A stretch of DNA of 64,000 nt from JANLUX01 sp031409815 (GCA_031409815.1 JANNXV010000011.1:16005-80004); one strand, 5' to 3'; shown: positions 1 through 8,971, counted from the stretch's first letter. A program made the numbers and translations. Notes: generated by a model from the sequence alone, not told the origin.

Positions 1-1
1 C

Positions 2-1849
2 TCGTTTGATATTTATTCGCGCACAACTAATAAAGTACATCATGAAACGGCACAGACATTTTTTAAAAAGCTGTATGATGACAACGTTTTTACTGAAGAA
101 GTTACTGAGCAATATTATGATGAGGAAGTAAAACAATTTTTAGCCGACCGTTATATTGAGGGCACTTGTCCGCGGTGTGGTTTTGCGCGTGCTTATGGTG
201 ATCAGTGCGAGAATTGCGGATCATCATTAAACCCGACTGATTTGATAAATCCTGTTTCAAAGCTTAGTGGAAAGGCTCCGGTATTGCGTAACACGAAAAA
301 TTGGTTTCTGCCATTAAACAAATTTGAAGCGGATTTAAAAAAATGGATTGGCTCCCACCAGGAAGACTGGAAAGTAAATGTGTATGGTCAGTGCATGAGT
401 TGGCTGAACACAGGTTTGCAACCACGTGCAATGACGCGTGACCTGGATTGGGGGGTGAAAGTTCCGTTGCCTGATACGGAAGGAAAAGTTTTGTATGTGT
501 GGTTTGATGCACCGATTGGTTACATCTCTGCAACGAAAGAGCTGCTACCAAACGACTGGGAAAAATATTGGAAGGATAAAGATTCAAAACTCATTCATTT
601 TATCGGCAAGGACAATATTGTTTTTCATTGTTTGATATTTCCCGCCATGTTGAAAGCGCATGGCGATTATTTGTTGCCGACCAATGTTCCTGCCAATGAG
701 TTCTTAAATTTAGAAGGAGATAAAATTTCTACTTCGCGCAACTGGGCGGTGTGGTTGCATGAGTACCTGATTGATTTTAAAGACAAGCAGGATGTGTTGC
801 GATATGTATTATGTGCAACTGCTCCCGAAACAAAAGACAATGATTTTACCTGGAAAGATTTTCAGGCGCGAAACAATAATGAGTTGGTTGCAGTGTTCGG
901 AAATTTTGTGAATCGAACATTGGTGCTTACTCAAAAATATTTTGAAGGAAAAATTCCTCCACATCACAAGCTGATTGATGCTGACCAGGATTGTATCTCT
1001 GCAATACAAGCAGCAAAAAGAAACATTAGCGACAGCATTGAAAAATTCCGTTTCCGTGAAGCGTTGAATGAACTGATGACGTTAGCGCGTGTCGGAAATA
1101 AATATTTAGCCGACACCGAACCATGGAAAGTCTATAAAACAGATCCTCAACGTGTAGAAACTATTTTATACATCGCATTAGAAATTACCGCTGCACTTGC
1201 TGCATTGTGTGAGCCATTTCTTCCTCATACATCAGCAAGCTTGTATGCCATGCTCAATCTTGAAAAAGTAGATTGGGTAAAAGATTTGACCGGACAAATA
1301 ATAAAACCCGGACATGCTTTAGGTGAAGTAAAATTATTATTTGAAAAAATTGAAGACGAAATGATGGACAAGCAAGTGGAGAAGCTACATGCTTCGAAAG
1401 CAGTGAATGCACAGCAGTCGGCAGTTGTCAGTGAAAAGGGGACAATTGAAAAAAATGCTTCGACTGTGCTCAGCATGACCCAAGAGCCACAGGTCACACT
1501 GAGCGAAGTCGAAGTGTTGAAACCCGAAACTTCCTTCGATGATTTCAGCAAAATGGATTTGCGTGTGGCAACTATTATCGCTGCTGAAAAAGTGGAGAAA
1601 GCTGATAAATTATTAAAGCTTACGCTTGATACCGGCATTGACCAGCGCACTGTTGTGAGTGGAATTGCATTGAACTACAAACCCGAAGAAATAATAGGAC
1701 AACGCGTAACACTACTTGCAAATCTTGCTCCACGAAAAATCCGTGGTATCGAATCGAAGGGAATGATTTTGATGGCGGAGAATGAAAAAGGGGAATTGTG
1801 TTTTATTGCTCCGACTAAGGAGTTTGGGAATGGGAGTGGGATAAGCTAA
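2..1849 (+). CDS. metG: Methionyl-tRNA synthetase, 5'-truncated by the window edge
   Basis: Charges tRNA-Met with methionine in the cytoplasm. The reading frame is open from the first bases of the window, so the N-terminus with the HIGH motif lies outside; 615 residues are visible. Seen in order: a zinc-knuckle CPRCG...CENCG (visible residues about 56-75), the catalytic-core signature DKISTSRNW near residue 240 (the KMSKS-loop equivalent of this MetRS class), an anticodon-binding helical region, a low-complexity linker, and a C-terminal EMAP/Trbp-type tRNA-binding domain from about residue 512 (FDDFSKMDLRVATI, then ANLAPRKIRGIESKGM). The TTG near 242 that could be taken as a start is internal. 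A hairpin repeat (1456-1516) has been absorbed in frame in the linker, around visible residues 485-505. The identity is secure. Confidence 0.97.
   Translation, partial: SFDIYSRTTNKVHHETAQTFFKKLYDDNVFTEEVTEQYYDEEVKQFLADRYIEGTCPRCGFARAYGDQCENCGSSLNPTDLINPVSKLSGKAPVLRNTKNWFLPLNKFEADLKKWIGSHQEDWKVNVYGQCMSWLNTGLQPRAMTRDLDWGVKVPLPDTEGKVLYVWFDAPIGYISATKELLPNDWEKYWKDKDSKLIHFIGKDNIVFHCLIFPAMLKAHGDYLLPTNVPANEFLNLEGDKISTSRNWAVWLHEYLIDFKDKQDVLRYVLCATAPETKDNDFTWKDFQARNNNELVAVFGNFVNRTLVLTQKYFEGKIPPHHKLIDADQDCISAIQAAKRNISDSIEKFRFREALNELMTLARVGNKYLADTEPWKVYKTDPQRVETILYIALEITAALAALCEPFLPHTSASLYAMLNLEKVDWVKDLTGQIIKPGHALGEVKLLFEKIEDEMMDKQVEKLHASKAVNAQQSAVVSEKGTIEKNASTVLSMTQEPQVTLSEVEVLKPETSFDDFSKMDLRVATIIAAEKVEKADKLLKLTLDTGIDQRTVVSGIALNYKPEEIIGQRVTLLANLAPRKIRGIESKGMILMAENEKGELCFIAPTKEFGNGSGIS
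1456..1516. repeat. REP-like hairpin absorbed in frame in metG
   Basis: Left arm 1456-1481 begins TGCTTCGACT and contains GCTCAGCATGACCC; right arm 1491-1516 contains CTGAGCGAAGTCGAAG. The arms are imperfect inverted repeats and match the perfect 26-bp-arm element at 5335-5394 except for a handful of bases. It is translated as part of the linker between the anticodon-binding and tRNA-binding domains of MetRS (residues reading NASTVLSMTQ...VTLSEVEVLK). The mismatches suggest an old insertion tolerated because the linker is unstructured. Confidence 0.85.
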
Positions 1850-1922
1850 TTAGTTTTTTGTTTGAGATGAACTTTATTAGGTATTTTTCGTAAGAAAACG
1901 TGTTCAAAAATTTACCCATATA

Positions 1923-4379
1923 ATGATTGTATTAAAATTCGGTGGCACTTCTGTTTTGGATGCGGACAGAATTAAACATGTTGCCACTATACTTAAATCG
2001 TATCACGCCAAAAAAATAAAAATTGCTGCGGTGTTTTCTGCTTTTGGCGGAGTCACCGACCAGTTGATTGAAGCCAGCCGCATGGCAGCCGCGAACGACC
2101 AACATGCGTTTATCACATTGAAAGAAATTGAGAAGCGCCATATTGATGCAGTTAAGAAACTGCTTAATAAAAATTTGTTGGATAAAACGCTGGCTCATGT
2201 AAATCTTTCGCTGAAAGAACTCACGGATATGATTCACGGTGTGTTCTTAGTGCGTGAGTTGTCCGACAGAAGTCTGGATTTTATTGCAAGTTTCGGTGAG
2301 CGGCTTTCGGCATATATCATTAGCCAGTATTTAAAAGAGCAACGTATAAATGTTGATTTCACGGATACACGCGACTTGATAAAAACGGATAAACATTTTG
2401 GTTCAGCGCATGTTGATTTTACCAAAACTAATGTGAATCTTAAAAAATATTTTCGCGATTTAAAATCAACAGCCATCGTTACGGGTTTCATCGGTTCATC
2501 AAAAGAGGGTGAAACGACTACACTTGGCCGTGGTGGTTCTGATTACACAGCCGCCATTATTGGTGCTGCGCTGGATGCAAAAGAAATTCATATCTGGACA
2601 GATGTGGATGGTGTACTCACAGCAGATCCTCGCAAAGTGAAAAAAGCATTTCCGTTGTTGCATCTTACTTACGAGGAAGCAATGGAGATGTCACATTTCG
2701 GTGCGAAGGTGATTCATCCGCCAACGATACAACCTGCGCTTGCAAAAGGAATTCCGTTACGAATTAAAAACACTTTCAATCCTGATTATGACGGAACGCT
2801 GATCACACAAAAAAGCAAGGGACAGGAATTTATGATTAAAGGAATTTCGTCTATTGATAAAATTTCGTTGCTCACGATGATGGGTAGCGGCATGATTGGT
2901 GTTGCAGGAATTTCTGCGCGTTTGTTCGGTGCGCTTGCAAAAAATAAAATCAGTGCGATATTGATTACGCAAGGCTCATCCGAACATTCTATTTCGTTTG
3001 CCGTTGTGCCTGCTGATGCTGAACATGCACAACACGCCATCCGCGAAGAATTCTCGTTAGAGATGAAAGCGAAATTGATTAACGAAATCAAAGTGGAGAA
3101 AAATCTTTCCATTATTGCCATTATCGGTGAAAACATGAAACACGTTCCCGGAATTTCAGGACGTTTGTTTGGTGCGTTGGGTAAGAATGGAATCAACGTT
3201 GTGGCTACTGCACAAGGTTCGTCAGAGTTAAATATTTCAGTTGTTATCAACGATCAGAATCTTTCCAAAGCATTAAACGCCATTCACGAATCTTTCTTTT
3301 TATCAGGAACAAAAACGCTCAACATTTTTATGGTGGGAGTTGGTTTGATTGGAAAAACATTGATTGAGCAAATAAACAAACAAGCCGCCTATCTTAAACA
3401 AAATAAAGCGCTCGAATTAAATTTTATTGGTGTTGCCAACAGTAAAAAAATGTTTTTTAATGAGAATGGTATTGCAAGAAAAAATATTTCGCAACAATTA
3501 GAATACGCAAAACAAACGATGAGCATGAAATCGTTTGTGAAAGAAATGTGCGCATTGAATTTACCCAACAGTGTTTTTGTTGACAATACTGCGAATGCTG
3601 ATGTCGCTTCTTTTTACAATGAGATTTTAGAATCGAGCATCTCTGTTGTTACCCCAAACAAAGTTGCTAACTCAGGAACGTATGCTCAATATCTGAAACT
3701 AAAAAACAGTGCAGCAAAAAGAAACGTTAAGTTTTTGTATGAAACAAATGTGGGCGCAGGTTTGCCGGTGATAACTACGCTGAACGATTTAATGACGAGT
3801 GGTGATAAAATTTTAAAGATTGAAGCCGTGTTGTCAGGAACGCTTTCTTTTATTTTTAATAATTACAAGCATCCGAAAAAATTCAGCGACATTGTAAAAG
3901 AAGCACAGGAAAAAGGATACACCGAACCCGACCCTCGCACTGATTTAAGCGGGTTGGATGTAATGCGCAAACTCTTAATCCTCGCCCGCGAATGTGGAAT
4001 TGGTTTGGAATCCAATGATATTACGATACAAAAACTGTTGCCACCGGAATGCATGAAGCCAAAAACAATTCCTGATTTTTATATTGCGTTGCAAAAAGCA
4101 GATACACATTTTGAAAAGATGCGTGATGCAGCAGAGCAAAAGGGAAATATGTTACGCTTCATCGCAAGCTTAGATGGAACAAAAGCAAGTATCAGTTTGC
4201 AGGAAGTAAATCAATCGCATCCGTTTTATAATCTTTCAGGAAGTGATAACATTATTTCCTTCACCACAGAACGTTACAAAGAACGTCCGTTGGTTATCAA
4301 AGGTCCCGGTGCGGGTGCGGAGGTAACTGCTGCAGGTGTGTTTGCTGAGATTATTGGGATTAGTAACTATCTTTCCTAG
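1923..4379 (+). CDS. thrA: Bifunctional aspartokinase / homoserine dehydrogenase
   Basis: Catalyses the first and third steps from aspartate to threonine and methionine: phosphorylation of aspartate and NAD(P)H reduction of aspartate semialdehyde. The 818-residue length is typical of ThrA/MetL. Domains: amino-acid kinase about 1-300 with KFGGTSV at the N-terminus and GRGGSDYTA; two ACT regulatory domains about 315-460 (each with an SARLFGAL or SGRLFGALGKNGIN type motif); homoserine dehydrogenase about 465-818 with the dinucleotide loop VGVGLIGK and the catalytic region YETNVGAGLPVITTLNDL. The ACT domains imply feedback control by threonine, known for the family. It is followed by thrB with no gap (stop TAG, then ATG), so the two are co-transcribed. 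Confidence 0.97.
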   Translation: MIVLKFGGTSVLDADRIKHVATILKSYHAKKIKIAAVFSAFGGVTDQLIEASRMAAANDQHAFITLKEIEKRHIDAVKKLLNKNLLDKTLAHVNLSLKELTDMIHGVFLVRELSDRSLDFIASFGERLSAYIISQYLKEQRINVDFTDTRDLIKTDKHFGSAHVDFTKTNVNLKKYFRDLKSTAIVTGFIGSSKEGETTTLGRGGSDYTAAIIGAALDAKEIHIWTDVDGVLTADPRKVKKAFPLLHLTYEEAMEMSHFGAKVIHPPTIQPALAKGIPLRIKNTFNPDYDGTLITQKSKGQEFMIKGISSIDKISLLTMMGSGMIGVAGISARLFGALAKNKISAILITQGSSEHSISFAVVPADAEHAQHAIREEFSLEMKAKLINEIKVEKNLSIIAIIGENMKHVPGISGRLFGALGKNGINVVATAQGSSELNISVVINDQNLSKALNAIHESFFLSGTKTLNIFMVGVGLIGKTLIEQINKQAAYLKQNKALELNFIGVANSKKMFFNENGIARKNISQQLEYAKQTMSMKSFVKEMCALNLPNSVFVDNTANADVASFYNEILESSISVVTPNKVANSGTYAQYLKLKNSAAKRNVKFLYETNVGAGLPVITTLNDLMTSGDKILKIEAVLSGTLSFIFNNYKHPKKFSDIVKEAQEKGYTEPDPRTDLSGLDVMRKLLILARECGIGLESNDITIQKLLPPECMKPKTIPDFYIALQKADTHFEKMRDAAEQKGNMLRFIASLDGTKASISLQEVNQSHPFYNLSGSDNIISFTTERYKERPLVIKGPGAGAEVTAAGVFAEIIGISNYLS

Positions 4380-5312
4380 ATGAATCAATCCATAAAAGTT
4401 TTCGCCCCGGCAACGGTAGCCAACGTAGGTTGCGGTTTTGATGTATTGGGTTTTGCAATACACGGACCCGGTGATAAAATCATCATGCGATTGAATGAAA
4501 CAAAAAAAGTTTCTGTTGAATCAATCACAGGTGATAATGGTTCGCTTTCAAAAAACGCACATGAAAATACTGCAAGTGTAGCAGTGCTTGCAATGCTTAA
4601 AAAATTAAAATCAAAACAAGGATTGAGTATTGAGTTGCACAAGCAAATGCCGTTGAAAAGCGGTTTAGGTTCGAGTGCGGCAAGTGCAGTTGCAGGGGTA
4701 TTTGCATTGAATGAATTATTAAACCGCCCGTTTTCAAAAGAAGAATTAATTCCGTTTGCAATGGAAGGTGAGCGTGTTGCATGCGGCACTGCTCATGCAG
4801 ATAATGTGGCTCCATCCATGTTAGGCGGTTTAGTTTTGGTGCATAGTTTAAATCCTTTGCAAGTAGTAAAGATTAATTCACCTTCAAAATTATTTTGTTG
4901 TGTGGTGCATCCACATTTAGAATTAGCTACAAAAAAATCAAGAGCTGCATTACCTAAACAAATCCCCTTACAAACAGCAGTAAAGCAATGGGCAAATGTT
5001 GGAGGATTGGTTGCAGGTTTTATGAAAAAAGATTTTGCTTTGATCGGTTCTTCTATCGAAGATTTTGTTGCTGAACCCAATCGTTCAAAACTGATTAAAG
5101 GATTTGATGAAGTAAAGAAAGCTGCTATGAAATCAGGAGCATTAGGTTGCAGCATCTCAGGTTCGGGACCGACAGTATTTGCTTTGAGTGATAATAAAGA
5201 GAAATGCAAGTCAATTGCAAAAGCGATGCAAAATGCTTTTGCAAAATTTAATGTTGGGAGTGAACATTATGTTTCTACTATTAATAATAATGGAGTAAAA
5301 ATTATTTCCTGA
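4380..5312 (+). CDS. thrB: Homoserine kinase
   Basis: Phosphorylates homoserine to O-phosphohomoserine, the substrate of threonine synthase. The 310-residue GHMP-kinase fold shows the N-terminal KVFAPATVANVGCGFDVLG segment, the ATP loop PLKSGLGSSAASAVAG (about residues 90-105) and the C-terminal GCSISGSGPTVFAL motif. The ATG directly follows the thrA stop codon, which supports translational coupling. thrC follows after 93-100 bases that hold a large perfect hairpin, so expression of thrC relative to thrAB may be modulated there. Confidence 0.96.
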   Translation: MNQSIKVFAPATVANVGCGFDVLGFAIHGPGDKIIMRLNETKKVSVESITGDNGSLSKNAHENTASVAVLAMLKKLKSKQGLSIELHKQMPLKSGLGSSAASAVAGVFALNELLNRPFSKEELIPFAMEGERVACGTAHADNVAPSMLGGLVLVHSLNPLQVVKINSPSKLFCCVVHPHLELATKKSRAALPKQIPLQTAVKQWANVGGLVAGFMKKDFALIGSSIEDFVAEPNRSKLIKGFDEVKKAAMKSGALGCSISGSGPTVFALSDNKEKCKSIAKAMQNAFAKFNVGSEHYVSTINNNGVKIIS

Positions 5313-5334
5313 GATGAATAATGCCTCAACACAA

Positions 5335-5394
5335 TGCTTCGACTTCGCTCAGCATGACCCACACGTACGGGTCATGCTGAGCGAAGTCGAAGCA
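5335..5394. repeat. Perfect 26-bp-arm hairpin between thrB and thrC
   Basis: Arms 5335-5360 and 5369-5394 are perfect inverted repeats of 26 bp around an 8-base loop (acacgtac). The left arm starts TGCTTCGACTTCGCTCAGC. It has no U-tract, lies inside the thr operon, and belongs to the same family as the copy absorbed in metG at 1456-1516. In RNA it would form a very stable stem that may stabilise the upstream message or attenuate thrC. Confidence 0.9.
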
Positions 5395-5411
5395 CTATCA
5401 ATTAAATGCTA

Positions 5412-6710
5412 ATGCAATTATATTCCACAAAAAATAAATCAAAATTATTTACGCTTGAAGAAGCTGTTGTAAAAGGTTTGCCCGATGACAACGGCTTGTT
5501 CATGCCTGTTGAAATTCCTTTGTTGCCAAAATCATTTTTTCGGGAGATGCAACAAATGTCGTTTCAAGATATTGCTTACACGGTTGCTCAAACTTTAGTT
5601 GGTGATAGTGTTCCTGTTAATGAATTAAAAAAGATTGTTCATCATGCTGTAAACTTTGCAGCGCCTATTATTGAGATAGAAAAAAATATTTATGTTTTAG
5701 AATTATTTCACGGACCCACACTTGCATTTAAAGATTTTGGTGCTAGGTTTATGTCTGGTTTGCTGCAATACTTTGTTGGCAGACAGGGAAAGAAATTAAC
5801 CATCCTTGTTGCTACTTCAGGTGATACAGGTGGAGCGGTAGCTTCCGGTTTTTATGACGTGGAGGGAATTGAAGTAATCATTCTTTATCCTTCAAAAAAA
5901 GTAAGTGGTTTGCAGGAAAAACAACTTACAACGCTAGGGAAAAATATTACAGCATTAGAAGTTGACGGAACATTTGATGATTGCCAGCATTTAGTGAAGC
6001 AAGCGTTTCTTGATGCTGAAATCAATCAGCATCTGCGTTTAACTTCTGCCAACTCTATCAATATTGCGCGATTGATTCCTCAGACATTTTATTATTTCAA
6101 TGCAATTGCACAATTAAAAACTACGGCTAGGGAAATTGTTTTTTCTGTTCCCAGCGGAAATTTTGGAAACCTCACAGCAGGATTAATTGCAAAGCGAATG
6201 GGATTACCTATTCATAAATTTATAGCAGCAACGAATGCAAATGATATTGTACCCAACTATTTATTGAAAGGAATTTTTTCTCCAAAAGCAAGTGTGGCAA
6301 CTATCAGCAATGCAATGGATGTGGGTAACCCAAGTAATTTTTACCGCATGATGGATTTGTATGACAACGACCTGAGCAAAATTTCAAAAGACATTGCTGG
6401 CATCAGCATCACCGATGAAGAAACTAAACAAACCATCCAGTCAGTTTTTCAAAATCTTCATTACACACTCGACCCTCATGGAGCAGTTGGATATCTTGCT
6501 TTAAAGAAATATGTAGCAGCAAATTCTTTTGACAAAGCGATATTTTTAGAAACTGCGCATCCTGCCAAATTTCCTGAAGTGGTGGAAGAGGTGACCAATG
6601 AAAAAATTGTTCTGCCAAAGCAATTGTCAGCTTTGATTTCTAAAACGAAAAGTTCTGTTTTAATGGGCAAAGAGTTTGAGAGTTTTAAGGAGTTTCTTCT
6701 AAAGAAATAA
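5412..6710 (+). CDS. thrC: Threonine synthase
   Basis: Converts O-phosphohomoserine to threonine with pyridoxal phosphate, the last step of the pathway started by thrA and thrB upstream. The PLP-binding lysine is in LAFKDFGARF (about residue 107), followed by the phosphate-binding ATSGDTGGAVASGF loop and the SGNFGNLTAG segment, all typical of the threonine synthase fold type II. Length about 432 residues is normal. An ATG at 5406 is also in frame (MLMQLYST); the ATG at 5412 gives MQLYSTKN, which matches the usual family N-terminus, so it is preferred. A hairpin repeat separates it from thrB. Confidence 0.95.
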   Translation: MQLYSTKNKSKLFTLEEAVVKGLPDDNGLFMPVEIPLLPKSFFREMQQMSFQDIAYTVAQTLVGDSVPVNELKKIVHHAVNFAAPIIEIEKNIYVLELFHGPTLAFKDFGARFMSGLLQYFVGRQGKKLTILVATSGDTGGAVASGFYDVEGIEVIILYPSKKVSGLQEKQLTTLGKNITALEVDGTFDDCQHLVKQAFLDAEINQHLRLTSANSINIARLIPQTFYYFNAIAQLKTTAREIVFSVPSGNFGNLTAGLIAKRMGLPIHKFIAATNANDIVPNYLLKGIFSPKASVATISNAMDVGNPSNFYRMMDLYDNDLSKISKDIAGISITDEETKQTIQSVFQNLHYTLDPHGAVGYLALKKYVAANSFDKAIFLETAHPAKFPEVVEEVTNEKIVLPKQLSALISKTKSSVLMGKEFESFKEFLLKK

Positions 6711-6732
6711 TAGTAAGGTTTGTAAATTCCAT

Positions 6733-6799
6733 TTTGTCATGCTGACGAAGGAAGCATCTCTCTGGTGCCGCGAGATGCTTCCTTCGTCAGCATGACAAA
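6733..6799. repeat. Perfect 28-bp-arm hairpin after thrC
   Basis: Arms 6733-6760 and 6772-6799 are perfect inverted repeats of 28 bp with an 11-base loop. The left arm starts TTTGTCATGCTGACGAAGG. It shares GTCATGCTGA with the hairpins at 5335-5394 and 28451-28477 but differs in the rest, so it is a related subfamily. It lies just after the thr operon and may also end transcription, although it lacks a U-run. Confidence 0.9.
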
Positions 6800-6847
6800 C
6801 AATAGTGAGCATGATAGAAAATCGCAATAATGACCACTCTGTTTTCG

Positions 6848-6855
6848 TAGCTTTG
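6848..6855 (+). promoter_or_regulatory. Putative -7 promoter box (TAGCTTTG)
   Basis: Matches the Bacteroidota -7 consensus TAnnTTTG, 19 bases before the ATG of the secreted endonuclease gene. No convincing -33 box was identified. Confidence 0.45.
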
Positions 6856-6874
6856 CCGCTGATTAATACCTCAC

Positions 6875-8533
6875 ATGACAAAACAATTACTTTACACATT
6901 AATACTTGGTTTTTCTTTTTATTACTCTCAATCACAAACTTTAACGGTTAGCACTTCACAATTAAATTTTGGAATTACTTATGAAAACGCACCGGATAGT
7001 TTACAACTCACCATTACTAATAATCTTGGAAAAACAGTTAACGTAACCGGATTTCGTTTTTATACTATTTATGGTCAGCCTGCCTTCTCTTGTTCCAATT
7101 CAAATTTTAGTATCGCAGATGGAAGTTCTCAAACTGTCTGGATAAAATTTGCTCCAAAGCATAATATTTATCATAATTCAGAATTAGTAATTGAGAATGA
7201 TGCGCAGCGAGGATATGTAAGCGTAGATTTGTTAGGGCAAGGGAGATATTCAAAAGCATATTATGCAGCAAGTGAAAATTTGGAAGAGGAATCGTTAAAA
7301 ACAAATTTGCATAATACAACCGGAGTTGGATACACTATTCTTTTTTATAATCCTGCGCGCGACACCATGTTTATGTGGCTCGACAATCAAAAAGTAAATG
7401 GACAAGGTGCTTCACAAAACACACTTGAATGTGTTTACACGGGTCGTCAGGCAATCGGATATTTAAATCGCTCCGATTGCCAAACCAACGATATGTTTAA
7501 TACTGAACACACTTTTCCTCAGGGATTATTCAGTAGCCTTGAACCGATGAAAAGTGATTTGCACCATCTATTTCCTACGGATGATGTTGCCAATAATACA
7601 AGAGCCAGTTATCCTTTTGGAGTTGTAACAAATGCAACCTGGAGTGTAGGTGGTTCCAAGTTCGATAATAACACAAATATTTTTGAACCGCGCGATCAAC
7701 ATAAAGGTGCAACAGCAAGAGCGATGTTATACTTTGTAATGCGTTATCAGAACTACAATAATTTTTTAAATTCACAGGAAAGTATTTTGAAAACATGGAA
7801 TCATAATTTTCTTCCCTCAACAGTTGAACTCAATCGCAATGATGGTATTTATGCTGTTCAAGGAAACCGTAATCCTTTTGTTGATTATCCTCAGTTTGCT
7901 GATCGTATCACCTCTTTTTCCTCCACTTCAGTTGCTCCCACCACATTTTCGATGGACGAAACTCAGAACGAAATCAATTACGGTTTTGTATTAAGCAGCA
8001 CAAATACAGTTTATCATTATGTAATTGTGAACAATGGAAATCAAAATATTCAGTTCAGTAATTTTAGTTTAAGCAATGCTGCGATTTTAAGTTTTAACGG
8101 GGGTAGTGGAACTAACGCTTCACTTAATCCCGGAGAAGCATTAGGTGTGGATATTGATTTGCATCCTTCTTCTTTTGGGATGATAAATGAGACATTAAAT
8201 TTTCAAACCAATGTACCGGGATCTGCTACTGTGCAGGTTCCAATTCTGGCACAGTCAACTGCTGTGGGCGTGGCAGAAATTAATTCGTCATCAACCATAA
8301 ATATTTATCCTAACCCGGTTGTTGATGAATTGGAAGTTACCGGTTTCAACTTTAATGTTGGCGATGAGATAAAAATGGTAAACGCACTAGGAAAGGAAAC
8401 AAAGTCGGAAAGTGTAAATACTAAAATTTCAAATCTGAGGCTTCGAACTACAGACCTGGCACAGGGAGTTTATTTTTTAATGACCTATCGCAACAATCAG
8501 TTAATTGCAAAGGCTCCATTTGTTAAATACTAA
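6875..8533 (+). CDS. Secreted endonuclease I family nuclease with T9SS sorting domain
   Basis: A 552-residue exported nuclease. Signal peptide about 1-20 (TLILGFSFYYSQS). Residues about 21-120 form a choice-of-anchor/ASPM-like beta domain (LNFGITYENAPDSLQLTITN). About 135-345 is an endonuclease I (EndA/Vvn, PF04231-type) domain: FNTEHTFPQGLF and KSDLHHLFPTDDVANNTR carry the family His/Asn metal-site signature. About 365-460 is a second Ig-like anchor domain, and the last ~75 residues (INIYPNPVVDELEVTGF...QGVYFLM) are a type A T9SS sorting domain. It probably degrades extracellular DNA for nutrients or biofilm turnover. It stands alone between thrC and tRNA-Arg. Confidence 0.9.
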   Translation: MTKQLLYTLILGFSFYYSQSQTLTVSTSQLNFGITYENAPDSLQLTITNNLGKTVNVTGFRFYTIYGQPAFSCSNSNFSIADGSSQTVWIKFAPKHNIYHNSELVIENDAQRGYVSVDLLGQGRYSKAYYAASENLEEESLKTNLHNTTGVGYTILFYNPARDTMFMWLDNQKVNGQGASQNTLECVYTGRQAIGYLNRSDCQTNDMFNTEHTFPQGLFSSLEPMKSDLHHLFPTDDVANNTRASYPFGVVTNATWSVGGSKFDNNTNIFEPRDQHKGATARAMLYFVMRYQNYNNFLNSQESILKTWNHNFLPSTVELNRNDGIYAVQGNRNPFVDYPQFADRITSFSSTSVAPTTFSMDETQNEINYGFVLSSTNTVYHYVIVNNGNQNIQFSNFSLSNAAILSFNGGSGTNASLNPGEALGVDIDLHPSSFGMINETLNFQTNVPGSATVQVPILAQSTAVGVAEINSSSTINIYPNPVVDELEVTGFNFNVGDEIKMVNALGKETKSESVNTKISNLRLRTTDLAQGVYFLMTYRNNQLIAKAPFVKY

Positions 8534-8548
8534 GTCACTCAATTAAAT

Positions 8549-8556
8549 TATTTTTG
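8549..8556 (+). promoter_or_regulatory. -7 promoter box of tRNA-Arg (TATTTTTG)
   Basis: TAnnTTTG match 13 bases before the first base of the tRNA. The same spacing is seen for tRNA-Cys (-7 box at 43592-43599), which supports both. Confidence 0.6.
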
Positions 8557-8569
8557 CCGCCAATATCCT

Positions 8570-8641
8570 GGTCTCGTAGTTCAATGGATAGAATAGAAGT
8601 TTCCTAAACTTTTGATGCAGGTTCGATTCCTGTCGAGACTA
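8570..8641 (+). tRNA. tRNA-Arg (anticodon CCT)
   Basis: Cloverleaf read by eye: acceptor GGTCTCG / CGAGACT (first pair G-U), D-stem GTTC/GAAT, anticodon stem GAAGT/ACTTT with loop TTCCTAA and anticodon CCT at 8603-8605, T-stem GCAGG/CCTGT with loop TTCGATT, discriminator A at 8641. No CCA is encoded. It reads AGG codons. A GIY-YIG nuclease gene starts 14 bases after its 3' end, and a second disrupted copy of the tRNA lies after that gene. Confidence 0.95.
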
Positions 8642-8655
8642 CAAAAAATGGGAGT

Positions 8656-8898
8656 ATGTATTATGCATACGTTTTGAAAAGTAAAAATCATGACTATTAT
8701 TACAAAGGTCATTGTCATGATTTGCAAAAACGACTAACCCAACATAATTCCGGGATGACTGCATCCATACGACCTTATATCCCGTTTGAAATAGTTTATA
8801 CTGAAAGTTTTGAATCGGAAGCAGATGCAATTCAAAGAGAAAAATATTTTAAGTCTGCTGCCGGAAGAAGATATTTAAAAAGGAAAATTGTTCCGTAG
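8656..8898 (+). CDS. GIY-YIG (URI-type) small endonuclease
   Basis: An 80-residue single-domain nuclease of the UvrC/intron-endonuclease superfamily. The YYAYVLKSKNHDYYYKGHC segment carries the GIY-YIG core (here YAY...YYKG), followed by RLTQHNSG and the catalytic-Glu helix ESEADAIQREKYFK. The chemistry is metal-dependent DNA strand cleavage; its cellular role is unknown for most members. It lies between an intact tRNA-Arg (14 bases upstream) and a diverged tRNA-Arg copy, and its TAG stop codon is formed by bases of that copy. Its promoter is probably that of the tRNA. Confidence 0.85.
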   Translation: MYYAYVLKSKNHDYYYKGHCHDLQKRLTQHNSGMTASIRPYIPFEIVYTESFESEADAIQREKYFKSAAGRRYLKRKIVP

Positions 8899-8901
8899 CT
8901 C

Positions 8902-8937
8902 AATTCTCGTTCGAACGAACTATTCGGTACAGACGGG
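8902..8937. repeat. Palindromic insert in the D-loop of the second tRNA-Arg
   Basis: Contains the 12-bp palindrome TCGTTCGAACGA and, read on the minus strand, starts CCCGTCTGTACCGAATAG, resembling the minus strand of the T-loop insert at 8972-8999 (CCCGCCTGAACGAATTC). The resemblance suggests one family. Confidence 0.6.
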
Positions 8938-8971
8938 GAATAGAAGTTTCCTAAACTTTTGATGCAGGTTC

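Noticed and set aside
242..1849. metG starting at the TTG at 242
   Set aside because: The frame is open back to the window edge and encodes the zinc-knuckle domain; the gene is truncated by the window, not short.
1850..1922. Threonine-leader attenuator before thrA
   Set aside because: Only 73 bases, no short ORF rich in Thr/Ile codons and no terminator hairpin.
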